64,000 nucleotides of DNA from DASQFQ01 sp963805525 (GCA_963805525.1 CAWDUT010000006.1:620001-684000), one strand, 5' to 3'. Shown: positions 35,550 to 46,075, numbered from the stretch's first letter. Made by a program: numbers and translations. The notes: generated by a model not told the origin, from the letters alone.

Positions 35550-36080
35550 ATGGAGGAGATCGCCTCCGTCTACGCCCGTTCGCTCTTCGAGGTCGCGCAG
35601 GAGCACGAGAAGCTCGATGTCGTGCGCGATCAGCTCGGCGAGTTCGCCGACGCCTTGAACGAGACGCACGAGCTGCAGGTGTTCTTCTTCTCGCCCTACT
35701 TCTCCACCCCGGAGAAGAAGGACGGGCTGAAGAAGGCGGTCACCGGCACCGAGCCGATCCTCACGAACTTCCTCGAGCTGCTGATCGAGAAGCACCGCAT
35801 GCCGGCCATCTTCCGCGTCCGGCGCGAGCTGGACCGGCTGTGGCAGCGCGAGAACAAGCTGCTCCCCGTCGAGGTCACCTCGGCGATCGAGCTGGACAAG
35901 AGCACCGTCAAGCAGATCGGCGACCGCATCGGCGAGCAGACAGGTCAGAAGATCGAGCTCTCCTCCAAGGTCGAGCCGGACATCCTGGGCGGCATCGTCG
36001 TCCGGGTCGGCAACTCCATCATCGACGCGTCCATCCGCGCGCGTCTTGAACAACTCCGCAAACAAGTGGCAAAGGCATAG
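35550..36080 (+). CDS. atpH: ATP synthase subunit delta
   Basis: The 176-residue subunit connects F1 to the stalk. The N-terminal IASVYARSLFEVAQEH and C-terminal VEPDILGGIVVRVGNSIIDASIRARL are typical OSCP/delta blocks. atpA begins at the next base after its stop. Confidence 0.95.
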   Translation: MEEIASVYARSLFEVAQEHEKLDVVRDQLGEFADALNETHELQVFFFSPYFSTPEKKDGLKKAVTGTEPILTNFLELLIEKHRMPAIFRVRRELDRLWQRENKLLPVEVTSAIELDKSTVKQIGDRIGEQTGQKIELSSKVEPDILGGIVVRVGNSIIDASIRARLEQLRKQVAKA

Positions 36081-37721
36081 ATGCAGATCAAGCCAGACGA
36101 GATCACCTCCATCCTCAAGAGCCGCATCGAGGGGCTCGACGAGGGGCAGGCCGACCTCACCGAGGTGGGCACCGTCCTCTCGGTGGCCGACGGCATCGCC
36201 CGCGTCCACGGCCTCGAGAACTGCCAGGCGTTCGAGATGCTCGAGCTGCCGCATGACGTCACCGGCCTCGCCCTCAACCTCGAGTCCGACAACGTCGGCG
36301 CCGTGCTGTTCGGCCCCTGGGAGCACATCGTCGAGGGCGACACGGTCAAGCGCACCAACCGCCTGCTCGAGATCCCGGTCGGCGAGGGGCTGCTCGGTCG
36401 CATCGTCGACCCGCTCGGCAACCCGCTCGACGGCAAGGGCGACATCGAGACGTCGGAGACGCGCCCGGCCGAGTTCAAGGCTCCCGGCGTGGTCCAGCGC
36501 CAGCCGGTGAAGGAGCCGCTCCAGACCGGCCTGAAGGCGATCGACGGGATGATCCCGATCGGCCGCGGCCAGCGTGAGCTGATCATCGGCGACCGTCAGA
36601 CCGGTAAGACGGCGATCGCGATCGACGCGATCATCAACAACAAAGACAACGACATCATCTCGGTGTACGTGGCGATCGGCCAGCGCATGTCGACGGTGGT
36701 CGGGCTCGCTCAGACGCTCGACGACGCCGGCGCGCTGGACAACACGATCATCGTCGCCGCCCCGGCCGATGAGGCCGCGCCGATCAAGTTCATGGCGCCG
36801 TACGCGGGCTGCGCGATGGCCGAGCACTTCCTGTACGCCGGCAGGCACGCGCTCTGCATCTACGACGACCTGACCAAGCACGCGTACGCGTACCGGCAGA
36901 TGTCGCTGCTGCTGCGCCGCCCGCCGGGCCGCGAGGCGTACCCGGGCGACGTGTTCTACCTGCACTCCCGCCTGCTCGAGCGCGCGGTCAAGCTCAACGA
37001 CGACCTCGGCGGCGGCTCGCTCACCGCGCTCCCGATCATCGAGACGCAGGCCGGTGACGTGTCGGCCTACATCCCGACCAACGTCATCTCCATCACCGAC
37101 GGCCAGATCTTCCTCGAGCCGAACCTCTTCTACTCGGGCGTGCGCCCGGCCATCAACGTCGGCATCTCGGTGTCGCGCGTGGGCGGCAACGCGCAGATCG
37201 CGCCGATGAAGAAGGTGGCCGGCAAGCTCAAGATCGAGCTGTCCCAGTACCGCGACCTCGAGGCGTTCGCGCAGTTCGGCTCCGACCTCGACGCCGACAC
37301 CCAGCGCACGCTGGCGCGCGGCGAGCGGCTGGTCAAGGCGCTCAACCAGGGCGAGCGCCAGCCGCTGGCGGTCGAGGACCAGGTGGCCGTCCTGTACGCC
37401 GCCACCAACGGCTACCTCGACCGGATCACCCCCGATCGCGTCGGCGAGTTCAACCGCGAGCTCGTGGAGCGGCTGCACTCCTCGGCGTCGGAGACGCTCG
37501 AGACGGTCGCCGGCGGCGACTGGTCGGACGAGACGCAGAAGGCGCTCGACGAGGCGATCTCCGAGTTCGCCGCCGACTTCGGCTACGACCTCGACGAAGA
37601 GGGCCAGCCGGAGGAGTCCGGTGGCGAGGGCCGCATCGAGTCGAACGACGACAACGACGACAGCGACGACGAGGAGAGCTCCGAGAAGGAGCCGGTGGGC
37701 GCCGGCTCCAGCAACGAGTAG
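36081..37721 (+). CDS. atpA: ATP synthase subunit alpha, with acidic C-terminal tail
   Basis: The 546-residue F1 subunit has the non-catalytic nucleotide site GDRQTGKTAIAIDAI at about 170 and the arginine-finger region GVRPAINVGISVSRVGG. Residues from about 501 onward extend beyond the usual end: a Gly/Asp/Glu/Ser-rich tail (SNDDNDDSDDEESSEKEP). Mycobacterial alpha subunits also have a C-terminal extension that limits ATP hydrolysis; a like role here is inference. Confidence 0.97.
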   Translation: MQIKPDEITSILKSRIEGLDEGQADLTEVGTVLSVADGIARVHGLENCQAFEMLELPHDVTGLALNLESDNVGAVLFGPWEHIVEGDTVKRTNRLLEIPVGEGLLGRIVDPLGNPLDGKGDIETSETRPAEFKAPGVVQRQPVKEPLQTGLKAIDGMIPIGRGQRELIIGDRQTGKTAIAIDAIINNKDNDIISVYVAIGQRMSTVVGLAQTLDDAGALDNTIIVAAPADEAAPIKFMAPYAGCAMAEHFLYAGRHALCIYDDLTKHAYAYRQMSLLLRRPPGREAYPGDVFYLHSRLLERAVKLNDDLGGGSLTALPIIETQAGDVSAYIPTNVISITDGQIFLEPNLFYSGVRPAINVGISVSRVGGNAQIAPMKKVAGKLKIELSQYRDLEAFAQFGSDLDADTQRTLARGERLVKALNQGERQPLAVEDQVAVLYAATNGYLDRITPDRVGEFNRELVERLHSSASETLETVAGGDWSDETQKALDEAISEFAADFGYDLDEEGQPEESGGEGRIESNDDNDDSDDEESSEKEPVGAGSSNE

Positions 37722-37724
37722 CCC

Positions 37725-38645
37725 ATGGCCTCGCAGAAGGACATCAAGAACCGCATCGGGTCGGTCAAGAACATCCAGAAGATCACCCGTGCGATGGAGA
37801 TGGTCGCGGCGGCGCGCCTGCGCAAGGCCGAACAGCGCATCGAGGCGCTGCGGCCCTACGCGGGCGCGATCCGGCGCATGACGCGGCAGGCCGCCGAGGC
37901 CGCGGGCGACATCCCGCAGCTGCCGATCCTCAACGAGCACGACAGCGAGGACCGGATCGGGATCCTCCTGGTCACCGGCGACCGCGGGCTGGCCGGCGCG
38001 TTCAACTCGCAGATCATCCGCGCGGGCGTGCGCGCGGGCGACGAATACAGCGGCAAGGACGTCCGCTACTACGCGTCAGGGCGCCGCGGCGTCTCCTCGC
38101 TCACGTTCCGCGGCAAGGAGCCGGTCGGCCAGTACACCGGCTTCACCGACCGCCCGTCCCACGCCGACGCGCGCGAGATCGCCTCGGACCTGATGGCGGC
38201 CTACGTCGACGGCGAGCTCGATCGCGTCGAGATCTTCTACAACGGCTACATCTCGCCGCTGACCCAGAAGGTGACGCGCGAGACGCTGCTGCCGCTGCAG
38301 CAGGCCTCGATCCTCGGCGAGGACAAAGAGGACGAGGGCGAGGAGCACCCCGGCGCCGACGACGAGGCAGCCGAGGCCCACAAGCGCGCGCTCGTCGACT
38401 ACGAGCCCGACCCGGAGGAGATCCTCGGGCGGCTCATCCCCGCCTACGTCGAGATCTCGATCTACCGCGCGCTGCTCGAGTCGACCGCATCCGAGCACGG
38501 CGCGCGCATGACCGCCATGCGGAACGCGTCGGAGAACGCGACCGACATCATCGACGACCTGACTTTGCAGATGAACCGTGAGCGCCAGGCGGAGATCACC
38601 CAGGAGATCATGGAAGTGGTCGCCGGCGCGGAAAGCTTGATCTAG
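37725..38645 (+). CDS. atpG: ATP synthase subunit gamma, with acidic insertion
   Basis: The 306-residue central-stalk subunit has an N-terminal helix KDIKNRIGSVKNIQKITRAM and a C-terminal helix TDIIDDLTLQMNRERQAEITQEIMEVVAGAESL. An acidic insertion (EDKEDEGEEHPGADDEAAE, about residues 198-220) lengthens the middle domain. Confidence 0.97.
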   Translation: MASQKDIKNRIGSVKNIQKITRAMEMVAAARLRKAEQRIEALRPYAGAIRRMTRQAAEAAGDIPQLPILNEHDSEDRIGILLVTGDRGLAGAFNSQIIRAGVRAGDEYSGKDVRYYASGRRGVSSLTFRGKEPVGQYTGFTDRPSHADAREIASDLMAAYVDGELDRVEIFYNGYISPLTQKVTRETLLPLQQASILGEDKEDEGEEHPGADDEAAEAHKRALVDYEPDPEEILGRLIPAYVEISIYRALLESTASEHGARMTAMRNASENATDIIDDLTLQMNRERQAEITQEIMEVVAGAESLI

Positions 38646-38655
38646 GGGAGAACCT

Positions 38656-40268
<1,613 letters not shown>

Positions 40269-40269
<1 letters not shown>

Positions 40270-40682
40270 TGGCCCGCACGCCGTTCCAGGTCGAGGTCCT
40301 GACCCCCGAGGGCGAGGCCTTCAATGACGAGGTCGAGATGGTGTCGACGCGGACGTCCGTGGGCTCGATCGGCATCCTCGCCAACCACGCGCCGCTGCTC
40401 GGCATGCTCGACCCGACCGAGCTGCGGCTCTACAAGTCGGAGTCCGACGTCGTCCGCTACGCGCAGGGCGAGGGGTTCCTGCAGGTGTACGGGAACCACG
40501 TGCTGCTGCTCGTCGACGAGATCTTCGAGGTCGACGAGCTCAACTCGAGCGACCTCGAGGAGCGGCTGAGCCGCGCGGAGTCGGAGGCCGAGAAGGCCGA
40601 GGAGGGCTCCGAGGAGCGGCGCGCCGCCGAGCGCGACAAGCGCCGCTACGAGGCCTTCCTGGAGCTCGCGAAGGGGTCGTAG
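40269..40682 (+). CDS. atpC: ATP synthase subunit epsilon
   Basis: The 137-residue epsilon has an N-terminal beta sandwich (FQVEVLTPEGEAFNDEVEMV, SIGILANHAPLLGML) and a C-terminal helical hairpin (LEERLSRAESEAEKAEEGS). It couples rotation to catalysis and may inhibit hydrolysis. It ends the operon; an AraC gene follows with no gap. Confidence 0.95.
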
Positions 40683-40770
40683 GACGGAACTCGTCCGCGG
40701 CCAGCCGCACGCGGGCCTGCGCGGGCATGTCCTGCGCTATTCGGGATGGGAGGAGTTCAGCGCGGAGCCG

Positions 40771-41451
40771 TTGCTGCGCATGGAGATGCCGTTCGCCGGC
40801 GTCCCGGTCATCGTCTGCTTCGGCGTGCCGTACCGGCTCGACGGCGAGCGCTTCGAGTCGTTCGTCGCCGGGATGACCGACCGGCCCGTGGCGACAGAGT
40901 TCACCGGCGCGGCCGGCGGCGTCCAGATCGACCTCACGCCGCTGGGGGCGCGTCGCATCCTCGGCGTCCCGATGGAGGAGCTCACGCGCCAGGTGGTCGC
41001 GGTCGAGGAGCTGCTCGGGCGCGAGCTGGTCGAGCGGCTGCGCGACGCGCCGGGGTGGCGCGAGCGCTTCGCGCTGCTCGACGCCGCGCTGCTGCGCCGC
41101 GTCGACGCCGGCCCCGCGCCGGCGCCCGAAGTGGCCTGGAGCTACGCGCGGCTGGCGGCCGCCGACGGCCGCGTGGCGGCCGCGGCGCTGGCCGAGGAGG
41201 TCGGCTGGAGCCGCCGCCACCTGGCCGCGCGGTGGCGGCGCGACGTCGGCATGGGGCCGAAGGCGGTGGCGCGCGTGCTGCGCTTCCAGCGCGCGCTGCG
41301 GCTGCTGCGTGACGGGCGCGCGCTCGCCGACGTGGCCTACGACTGCGGCTTCGCCGACCAGCCCCACCTCAACCGCGAGTTCCGCGCGCTCGGCGGCAGC
41401 ACACCCGGCGAGGTCACAAAGCTTCAAGACGCGGCGGCGACCCCGGTCTAG
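40771..41451 (+). CDS. AraC family regulator with apparent loss of its start codon
   Basis: The 226 residues listed hold an AraC HTH_18 domain (VAAAALAEEVGWSRRHLAAR, CGFADQPHLNREFRALGGSTPGE). Coding resemblance extends upstream in frame to 40684 (TELVRGQPHAGLRGHVLRYSGWEE), as in the N-terminal domain of relatives, but there is no ATG, GTG or TTG there. The codon before Thr is AGG at 40681-40683, directly after the atpC stop. The first available start is TTG at 40771. Either an uncommon start is used or the gene is damaged. Confidence 0.72.
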   Translation: MLRMEMPFAGVPVIVCFGVPYRLDGERFESFVAGMTDRPVATEFTGAAGGVQIDLTPLGARRILGVPMEELTRQVVAVEELLGRELVERLRDAPGWRERFALLDAALLRRVDAGPAPAPEVAWSYARLAAADGRVAAAALAEEVGWSRRHLAARWRRDVGMGPKAVARVLRFQRALRLLRDGRALADVAYDCGFADQPHLNREFRALGGSTPGEVTKLQDAAATPV

Positions 41452-41461
41452 TCTGGGCCGC

Positions 41462-41866
41462 ATGCCCAGCTACCCCGCTCTCCGCTTCCACGACGCCCCC
41501 GCGGCGATCGCCTGGCTCGAGTCGTTCGGGTTCGAGCCGACCGAGCGCATCGACAACCCCGACGGCACGATCGCCCACGCCGAGCTGTGGCTCGGCGACG
41601 CTGTGATCATGCTCGGCAGCGGCGGCGACGACCTCGAGGGCCCGCCGCCCGAGGCCCTGCGCGCCGCCCGTTCGTCGATCTACATCGGCACGCCGGACGT
41701 CGAAGCCATCCACGCGCGCGCCCGCGAGGCCGGCACCGAGGTCTCCGACCTGTTCGACCAGGACTACGGCTCGCGCGACTTCCAGGCCCGCGACCCGGAG
41801 GGCAACCACTGGTCCTTCGGGACGTACGTCCCTCAGGCTGCCGCGGCGAGCCCGGACTCGGCGTAG
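41462..41866 (+). CDS. VOC superfamily (glyoxalase/bleomycin-resistance-like) protein
   Basis: The 134-residue protein has the paired beta-alpha-beta-beta-beta units of the VOC fold (ALRFHDAPAAIAWLESFGFEP; IGTPDVEAIHARAREAGTEV) and ends with the PhnB-like DYGSRDFQARDPEGNHWSFGTY. Metal ligands are not obvious at the usual places, so the enzymatic role is open. It converges on LysR regulator 2 with 34 bp overlap. Confidence 0.85.
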   Translation: MPSYPALRFHDAPAAIAWLESFGFEPTERIDNPDGTIAHAELWLGDAVIMLGSGGDDLEGPPPEALRAARSSIYIGTPDVEAIHARAREAGTEVSDLFDQDYGSRDFQARDPEGNHWSFGTYVPQAAAASPDSA

Positions 41867-42765
41867 ACCGCGCCCGCGTCGCGCAGGCACTCGAGCATCG
41901 TCGGGATCGCGCCGCCGGTCGGCTCGCCGGCGGTGACGGCCGCGACCCGGCGGTGGGGCGGGCGGCCCTTGACCGGCCGCACGGCGACGTCGTCGCGCGT
42001 GCTGGCGAGCCCGAGCCCGGGGATCAGCGCCACGCCCATGCCGCTGGCCACGAGGCCCTGGATCGCGAAGTAGTCGTCCGACTGGTAGGCGATCCGGGGC
42101 TGGAAGCCCGCGTCGCGGCACGCGCGCAGGACGACGTTGGAGTCCGCGCAGGTGCCGCTCAGGCAGGCGAACATCCAGTCCTCGTCGCGCAGGTCGATCA
42201 GGTCGACGGTCGGGCGCGTCGCGAGCGGGTGGTCGACCGGCAGCGAGACCCACATGTGGTCGTCGAGCAGGTGCTCGATCTGGAGGCCGTCGGTGTCGAC
42301 CTCGCTCTCGAAGCCGCCTTCCTCAGTGATCGCGATCTCGAGGTCGCCGCGCCGCACGGCCGGGATCGACTCGTGCGGGTCGAGCAGCGAGATCTCCACC
42401 TCGATCGCAGGCCGCAGCGGCCGGAAGGCGGCCACTGCGCGCGGCACGATCGTGCCCGCCGCGGTGGCGAACGAGCCGATCCGCAGGCGCCCGCGCGCCT
42501 GGGCGGCCACGTCCTGCAGCTCCTCGTCGGCGGCCGCCAGCTGCGCCATCACGCGCTCGGTGTGGCGCACGAGCACCTCGCCCGCCGGCGTCAGCCGGAC
42601 GCCACGCGGCTCGCGCTCGATCAGCTTCACGCCGACGTGCTTCTCGAGCCGGGCGATCTGCTGCGAGATCGCGGGCTGGGTGTAGGCGAGCGACTCGGCG
42701 GCCGCGGAGAAGGAGCCGCGCAGCGCGACCTCGCGCAGCACGTTGAGGAGGCGGAGATCGTGCAT
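41833..42765 (-). CDS. LysR family transcriptional regulator 2
   Basis: The 310-residue regulator has an HTH GSFSAAAESLAYTQPAISQQIARLE nearly identical in pattern to regulator 1 at 12764-13681 and a LysR substrate domain. It has Cys in FACLSGTCAD. It is divergent from a small GNAT-like gene across a promoter holding the shared 19-mer. The ATG at 42765 follows a leaderless-type -10 box. Confidence 0.92.
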   Translation of the reverse strand: MHDLRLLNVLREVALRGSFSAAAESLAYTQPAISQQIARLEKHVGVKLIEREPRGVRLTPAGEVLVRHTERVMAQLAAADEELQDVAAQARGRLRIGSFATAAGTIVPRAVAAFRPLRPAIEVEISLLDPHESIPAVRRGDLEIAITEEGGFESEVDTDGLQIEHLLDDHMWVSLPVDHPLATRPTVDLIDLRDEDWMFACLSGTCADSNVVLRACRDAGFQPRIAYQSDDYFAIQGLVASGMGVALIPGLGLASTRDDVAVRPVKGRPPHRRVAAVTAGEPTGGAIPTMLECLRDAGAVYAESGLAAAA

Positions 42766-42813
42766 AACGGCAACTTATCAGCTCAATCAAGGAGGATCAT
42801 TTGTGTTTATGGC
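42766..42813 (-). promoter_or_regulatory. LysR regulator 2 promoter/operator with shared 19-mer
   Basis: On the minus strand GCCATAAACACAAATGATC (42813-42795) ends exactly 29 bases before the start codon, as at regulator 1. A GATAAG box (42779-42774) stands at the same place as TATACG there. The flanking bases otherwise differ, so the 19-mer is under selection or was duplicated. Confidence 0.65.
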
Positions 42814-42868
42814 GGTCGCCAGGCATCGTCTCCTTATCGCCTCCCGCCGCCCCCATAGGAGCCCCGCC

Positions 42869-43153
42869 ATGACCCCCGTTCTGGTCCGTCCCGCCCGCCC
42901 CGTCGACGCCGCCGACCTCCGTCGCCTGGCCGCCCTCGACTCCGCCCGCCCGCTGACCGGCGACGTCCTGATCGCCGTCTCCGGTGGCGACGTCGCCGCC
43001 GCGATCTCGCTCGACACCGGCGCCGTCATCGCCGACCCGTTCCAGCCGACCGCCCACCTGGTCGAGCTGCTCCGCACCGCCGGCCGCCCCGCCCCGCAGC
43101 CGCGGCCCCGCGCCACCCGCCGCGCGGTCCTGCGCGCCGTCCGCGCCGCTTAG
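42869..43153 (+). CDS. Small GNAT-like conserved protein
   Basis: The 94-residue protein looks like a shortened GNAT acyltransferase N-terminal half (VLVRPARPVDAADLRRLAALDSARPLTG, then IAVSGGDVAAAISLD and ADPFQPTAHLVELLR). It ends in an Arg/Ala-rich tail. The acetyl-CoA loop is missing, so catalysis is doubtful. AGGAG is seven bases before the ATG. It is divergent from LysR 2 and shares its end (TTAG) with the convergent GGDEF gene. Confidence 0.75.
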   Translation: MTPVLVRPARPVDAADLRRLAALDSARPLTGDVLIAVSGGDVAAAISLDTGAVIADPFQPTAHLVELLRTAGRPAPQPRPRATRRAVLRAVRAA

Positions 43154-44190
43154 ACCGCCAGGGCCCTCGCGCGGGGGCCCACGACCGTGCGGTTGCGGCC
43201 GCTGTGCTTGGCCGCGTAGAGCGCCTGGTCGGCCGCCGCCAGCAGGGCGTGGCCGTCGATCGGATCGACCCCCGAGGCCACGCCGGCGCTGACCGTCAGC
43301 CGCAGTGAGTCGGCGAGCCCCATGCGCCCGCGCCCGTCGTCCGGCCCCACCGTGGCGACCGCGCGGCGCACCCGCTCGGCGAACGTGGCCGCCGCGTCCT
43401 GGTCGGCGCGCGGCAGCAGCACGACGAACTCCTCGCCGCCGACGCGTGCGGCGACGTCGACGCCGCGCGCCTGCTCCTTCAGCAGCGCGCCGAGCCAGAC
43501 GAGAACCCGGTCGCCGACCTCGTGGCCGTGCGTGTCGTTGACGTCCTTGAAGTGATCGAGGTCGAACACGACCGCGCCCAGCGGCGTGTCTTCGCGCGCG
43601 GCGCGCGCGACCTCCGCCTGCATGCGCTCCTCGAGCCCGCGGCGGTTGAGCAGCCCCGTGAGCGGGTCGATCCGCGCCTCGTCGACGAGCTTGTCGACCA
43701 GCCGCTCGTTGCGAGCGGCGAGCACCCGCACGACGCAGGCGACGACGAGCACCGCCACGACGACGTCGATCCAGCGGTCCATGGTGCTCTCCGCGCCTGA
43801 CAGCGAGAGCAGCACCGCGCCGTGCACCGCGCCGATCCAGCCGACGATGAAAACGGTGCCCCAGGTGCCGAAGAAGAACGCCATCCAGACGGCCGGCCAC
43901 ATGTAGAGCACGGCCGAGTCGGAGTAGCCCGTGGTGGTGGCGATCGCGACGCCGATCATGGCCGCCCCGAGCGGGCCGAGCACCGCGAGGGTGATCCGCG
44001 GCACGCGCGGTCCGAACAGGAGCGTGAGCGCGGAGATGATCAGCGCGCCGGCGGCGGGCAGCACCGAGAACGCTTCGCCGCCCGGCAGCAGGCTTTCCAC
44101 GATGCCCACGAACGCCGCGCCCGAGTAGATCGCGGCGGCGCTGGCGGCTAGTACACGCCGGTCGTCACCGCGCTGTTCCATTGGGATCAT
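43150..44190 (-). CDS. Membrane diguanylate cyclase (GGEEF)
   Basis: The 346-residue protein has about six membrane helices (residues 12-160) followed by a GGDEF domain. The active site reads GGEEF near 251, with an RxxD I-site (RGVD) five residues before. Start ATG at 44190 or 44181. This is the second c-di-GMP synthase in the window; the sensor part resembles that of the gene at 93-1139 only in layout. Confidence 0.88.
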   Translation of the reverse strand: MIPMEQRGDDRRVLAASAAAIYSGAAFVGIVESLLPGGEAFSVLPAAGALIISALTLLFGPRVPRITLAVLGPLGAAMIGVAIATTTGYSDSAVLYMWPAVWMAFFFGTWGTVFIVGWIGAVHGAVLLSLSGAESTMDRWIDVVVAVLVVACVVRVLAARNERLVDKLVDEARIDPLTGLLNRRGLEERMQAEVARAAREDTPLGAVVFDLDHFKDVNDTHGHEVGDRVLVWLGALLKEQARGVDVAARVGGEEFVVLLPRADQDAAATFAERVRRAVATVGPDDGRGRMGLADSLRLTVSAGVASGVDPIDGHALLAAADQALYAAKHSGRNRTVVGPRARALAV

Positions 44191-44257
44191 CGTCGGCCCA
44201 GAGGACCTCCGGCTTGAGCCTCGCGGGCCGGTCCCAGCCGGAAAGTTGGGTCTCGCG

Positions 44258-44273
44258 GCTCTGGCGCCAGAGC
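44258..44273. promoter_or_regulatory. Perfect 16-bp palindrome in a divergent promoter region
   Basis: GCTCTGGCGCCAGAGC lies between the divergent GGDEF gene (start 44190) and the hydrolase gene (start 44297). It is a candidate operator for either gene. Confidence 0.4.
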
Positions 44274-44296
44274 GTCGTCCGCGGCACCCTCGAACC

Positions 44297-45439
44297 ATGC
44301 TGCGACGGGAGCGCGGACAGGTCACCGCGGAGTACGTCGGCGTGCTGCTGCTCGTCGCGGTGATCGTGAGCGCGCTGGTCGTTTCTGGCCCGGCGCGGCC
44401 GATTGCGGACGAGGCCGCGCGCGCGGTCTGCCAGATCGCCGGCCAGTGCTCCGGCGGCGGCGCGGCCACGAGCGTCGATCCACAGGCGGTGCAGCGGGCC
44501 GCGAGCGACCTCCAGGGCCTGGTCGCGCGCGACCCCGATCCGGCCGCTGTGGCGGCCTTTTTCAAGCGTCTGGACCCTGACGTCGCGGAGGCGCTCGCGC
44601 GCGAGCGGCCGGAGCTGGTCGGCAACCTCGACGGCGCCCCGATCCCGCTCCGCTACGCGGCCAACGCCGAGGCGATCGACCGCGAGATCGCGCGCCTGCA
44701 CGCCGACGGCGTCAGCGACGACGACCCGCGGCTGCGCAAGCTGCGCGAGCTCGACGACCCGAACCGCCACTTCCTGCTCTTCGACCCGGCCGGCGACGGC
44801 CGCGCCGCCGAGGTGTTCGGCGACCTCACGACCGCGCGCCACGTCGCGGTCGTCGTGCCGGGGATGAACAACGACCTCGACAACTTCACCGGCGGCGACG
44901 CCGAGCGAGTCCAGCACCAGGCCTCGCAGTTCGACCCCGACCAGGTCGTGACGATCCAGTGGCTCGGCTACGACACCCCGGAGGGCGCGACCGCGCTCGG
45001 CACCGGCGCCGCCGAGCCCGGCGCCGAGGCGCTGCCTCAGTTCGTGGAGGGCATCCGCGCGCAGCGCTCCGAGCGCCTGCACTGGACGGTGATCGGCCAC
45101 TCCTACGGCTCGCTGGTGACCGGCATGGCAGAGTCGGGCCAGGGCCTCGACGTCGACGAGACGGTGCTGGTCGGCTCGCCCGGCGTCGGCGTCGAGCATG
45201 CGGGCGACCTCGGCGACGGCAACGTCTGGGTCGGGCTCGCCGACTGGGACCTGGTCGGCTACTCCGGCTGGTTCGGCCCCAACCCGCACGACAAGGGCTT
45301 CGGCGCCACGCGCTTCCACACCGGCGACATCTCCGGCCACTCGAGCTACTTCAACGAGGGCTCGGAGTCGCTCCGCAACATCGGCCTGATCACGGCCGGG
45401 TACCTCGACGAGGTGAACGTGAACGATGGCCTCTTCTAG
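44297..45439 (+). CDS. DUF1023 alpha/beta hydrolase with pilin-like N-terminus
   Basis: The 380-residue protein has a C-terminal alpha/beta hydrolase of the DUF1023 type: ARHVAVVVPGMNNDLDNF, IQWLGYDTPEG and nucleophile Ser in VIGHSYGSLVTG. The N-terminus RRERGQVTAEYVGVLLLVAVIVSALV resembles a TadE/Flp prepilin signal, with a Gly-Gln cleavage point, a Glu at +5 and a hydrophobic helix. It may be exported and held in the membrane. The start is the ATG just before this motif. The following lipoprotein gene overlaps by 14 bp. Confidence 0.82.
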   Translation: MLRRERGQVTAEYVGVLLLVAVIVSALVVSGPARPIADEAARAVCQIAGQCSGGGAATSVDPQAVQRAASDLQGLVARDPDPAAVAAFFKRLDPDVAEALARERPELVGNLDGAPIPLRYAANAEAIDREIARLHADGVSDDDPRLRKLRELDDPNRHFLLFDPAGDGRAAEVFGDLTTARHVAVVVPGMNNDLDNFTGGDAERVQHQASQFDPDQVVTIQWLGYDTPEGATALGTGAAEPGAEALPQFVEGIRAQRSERLHWTVIGHSYGSLVTGMAESGQGLDVDETVLVGSPGVGVEHAGDLGDGNVWVGLADWDLVGYSGWFGPNPHDKGFGATRFHTGDISGHSSYFNEGSESLRNIGLITAGYLDEVNVNDGLF

Positions 45440-45887
45440 GCACATGGCGCTGGGGCTCGCGTGGGTCGTCCTTGTGGCCGGCTGCGGCGGCTCGGCGGCT
45501 GGCGACGCTCCCGATTCGAAGCTCGCGCGCGCCGAGCGCTCGCTGCAGGCCGAGCTCGAGGAGGCGGCTGACCACCTCGGGCTCGCAGCGGAGCCGGGCG
45601 AGGTCGTCTCGCCGACCCGCTGCGACGCCGGCAAGCGCCAGGAGGTGACAAGCGGCTACCGGATCCGGCTGCGCCTCGCCGGGGACCAGGAGCAGGTCCT
45701 GCGCCAGGCCGCCCGCTTCTGGCGCCGGCGCGGCCACCGGGTGCGCGTTCTCGGCCGCCACGGGCGCTTCCCGGCGGTCTTCGCGACCGCCGATCCGGGC
45801 TGGACGTACGGGCTCCAGCTCTTCCCGGATCGCGGCGAGGCGCTGCTCTCCGGCGGCACCCCGTGCCTGCCCGACCCAAAGAGCTGA
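45426..45887 (+). CDS. Putative lipoprotein
   Basis: The 153-residue protein has a lipobox LVAGC (Cys about residue 20). The mature part has a predicted helix (LARAERSLQAELEEAADHL) and a mixed domain with two Cys. I recognise no family. The start overlaps the DUF1023 hydrolase by 14 bp, so the two exported proteins are probably made together. Confidence 0.72.
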   Translation: MASSRHMALGLAWVVLVAGCGGSAAGDAPDSKLARAERSLQAELEEAADHLGLAAEPGEVVSPTRCDAGKRQEVTSGYRIRLRLAGDQEQVLRQAARFWRRRGHRVRVLGRHGRFPAVFATADPGWTYGLQLFPDRGEALLSGGTPCLPDPKS

Positions 45888-45904
45888 GTGGGCCTTCCCG
45901 CGAG

Positions 45905-46033
45905 GTGACACCCGGCATCGGCAGACGCCGATCACCGCTGGGCGGCGTCCTCGACCTTCGAAATACCAGAGGTATTCCTTCAGGCCTGCGTCCTTGCCCA
46001 GCGGCGCCGGCGTCTGGTCTGCCGGGCGGCACC
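45905..46033. repeat. Long imperfect inverted repeat (about 130 bp)
   Basis: The structure is centred on AATACC-AGA-GGTATT (45962-45976). Matching arm blocks are CCGCTGGGC (45935-45943) with GCCCAGCGG (45996-46004) and CGGCAGAC (45919-45926) with GTCTGCCG (46017-46024); similarity between arms continues outward. It fills most of the 188-bp gap before the M20 peptidase gene. A MITE-like element or a structured RNA are both possible. Confidence 0.6.
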
Positions 46034-46075
46034 CCACGAGAAGACCCACCCGCCGCCGCCGATACTCTGGGCCGG

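Noticed and set aside
35442..37940. 832-codon minus-strand frame opposite atpH, atpA and atpG
   Set aside because: Shadow of ATP synthase genes, low-complexity product, no start signal.
45390..46049. Minus-strand frame with KEYLWYFEG near 45970
   Set aside because: It lies in the inverted repeat and opposite the lipoprotein gene; no family match or ribosome site. The inverted repeat itself is reported instead.
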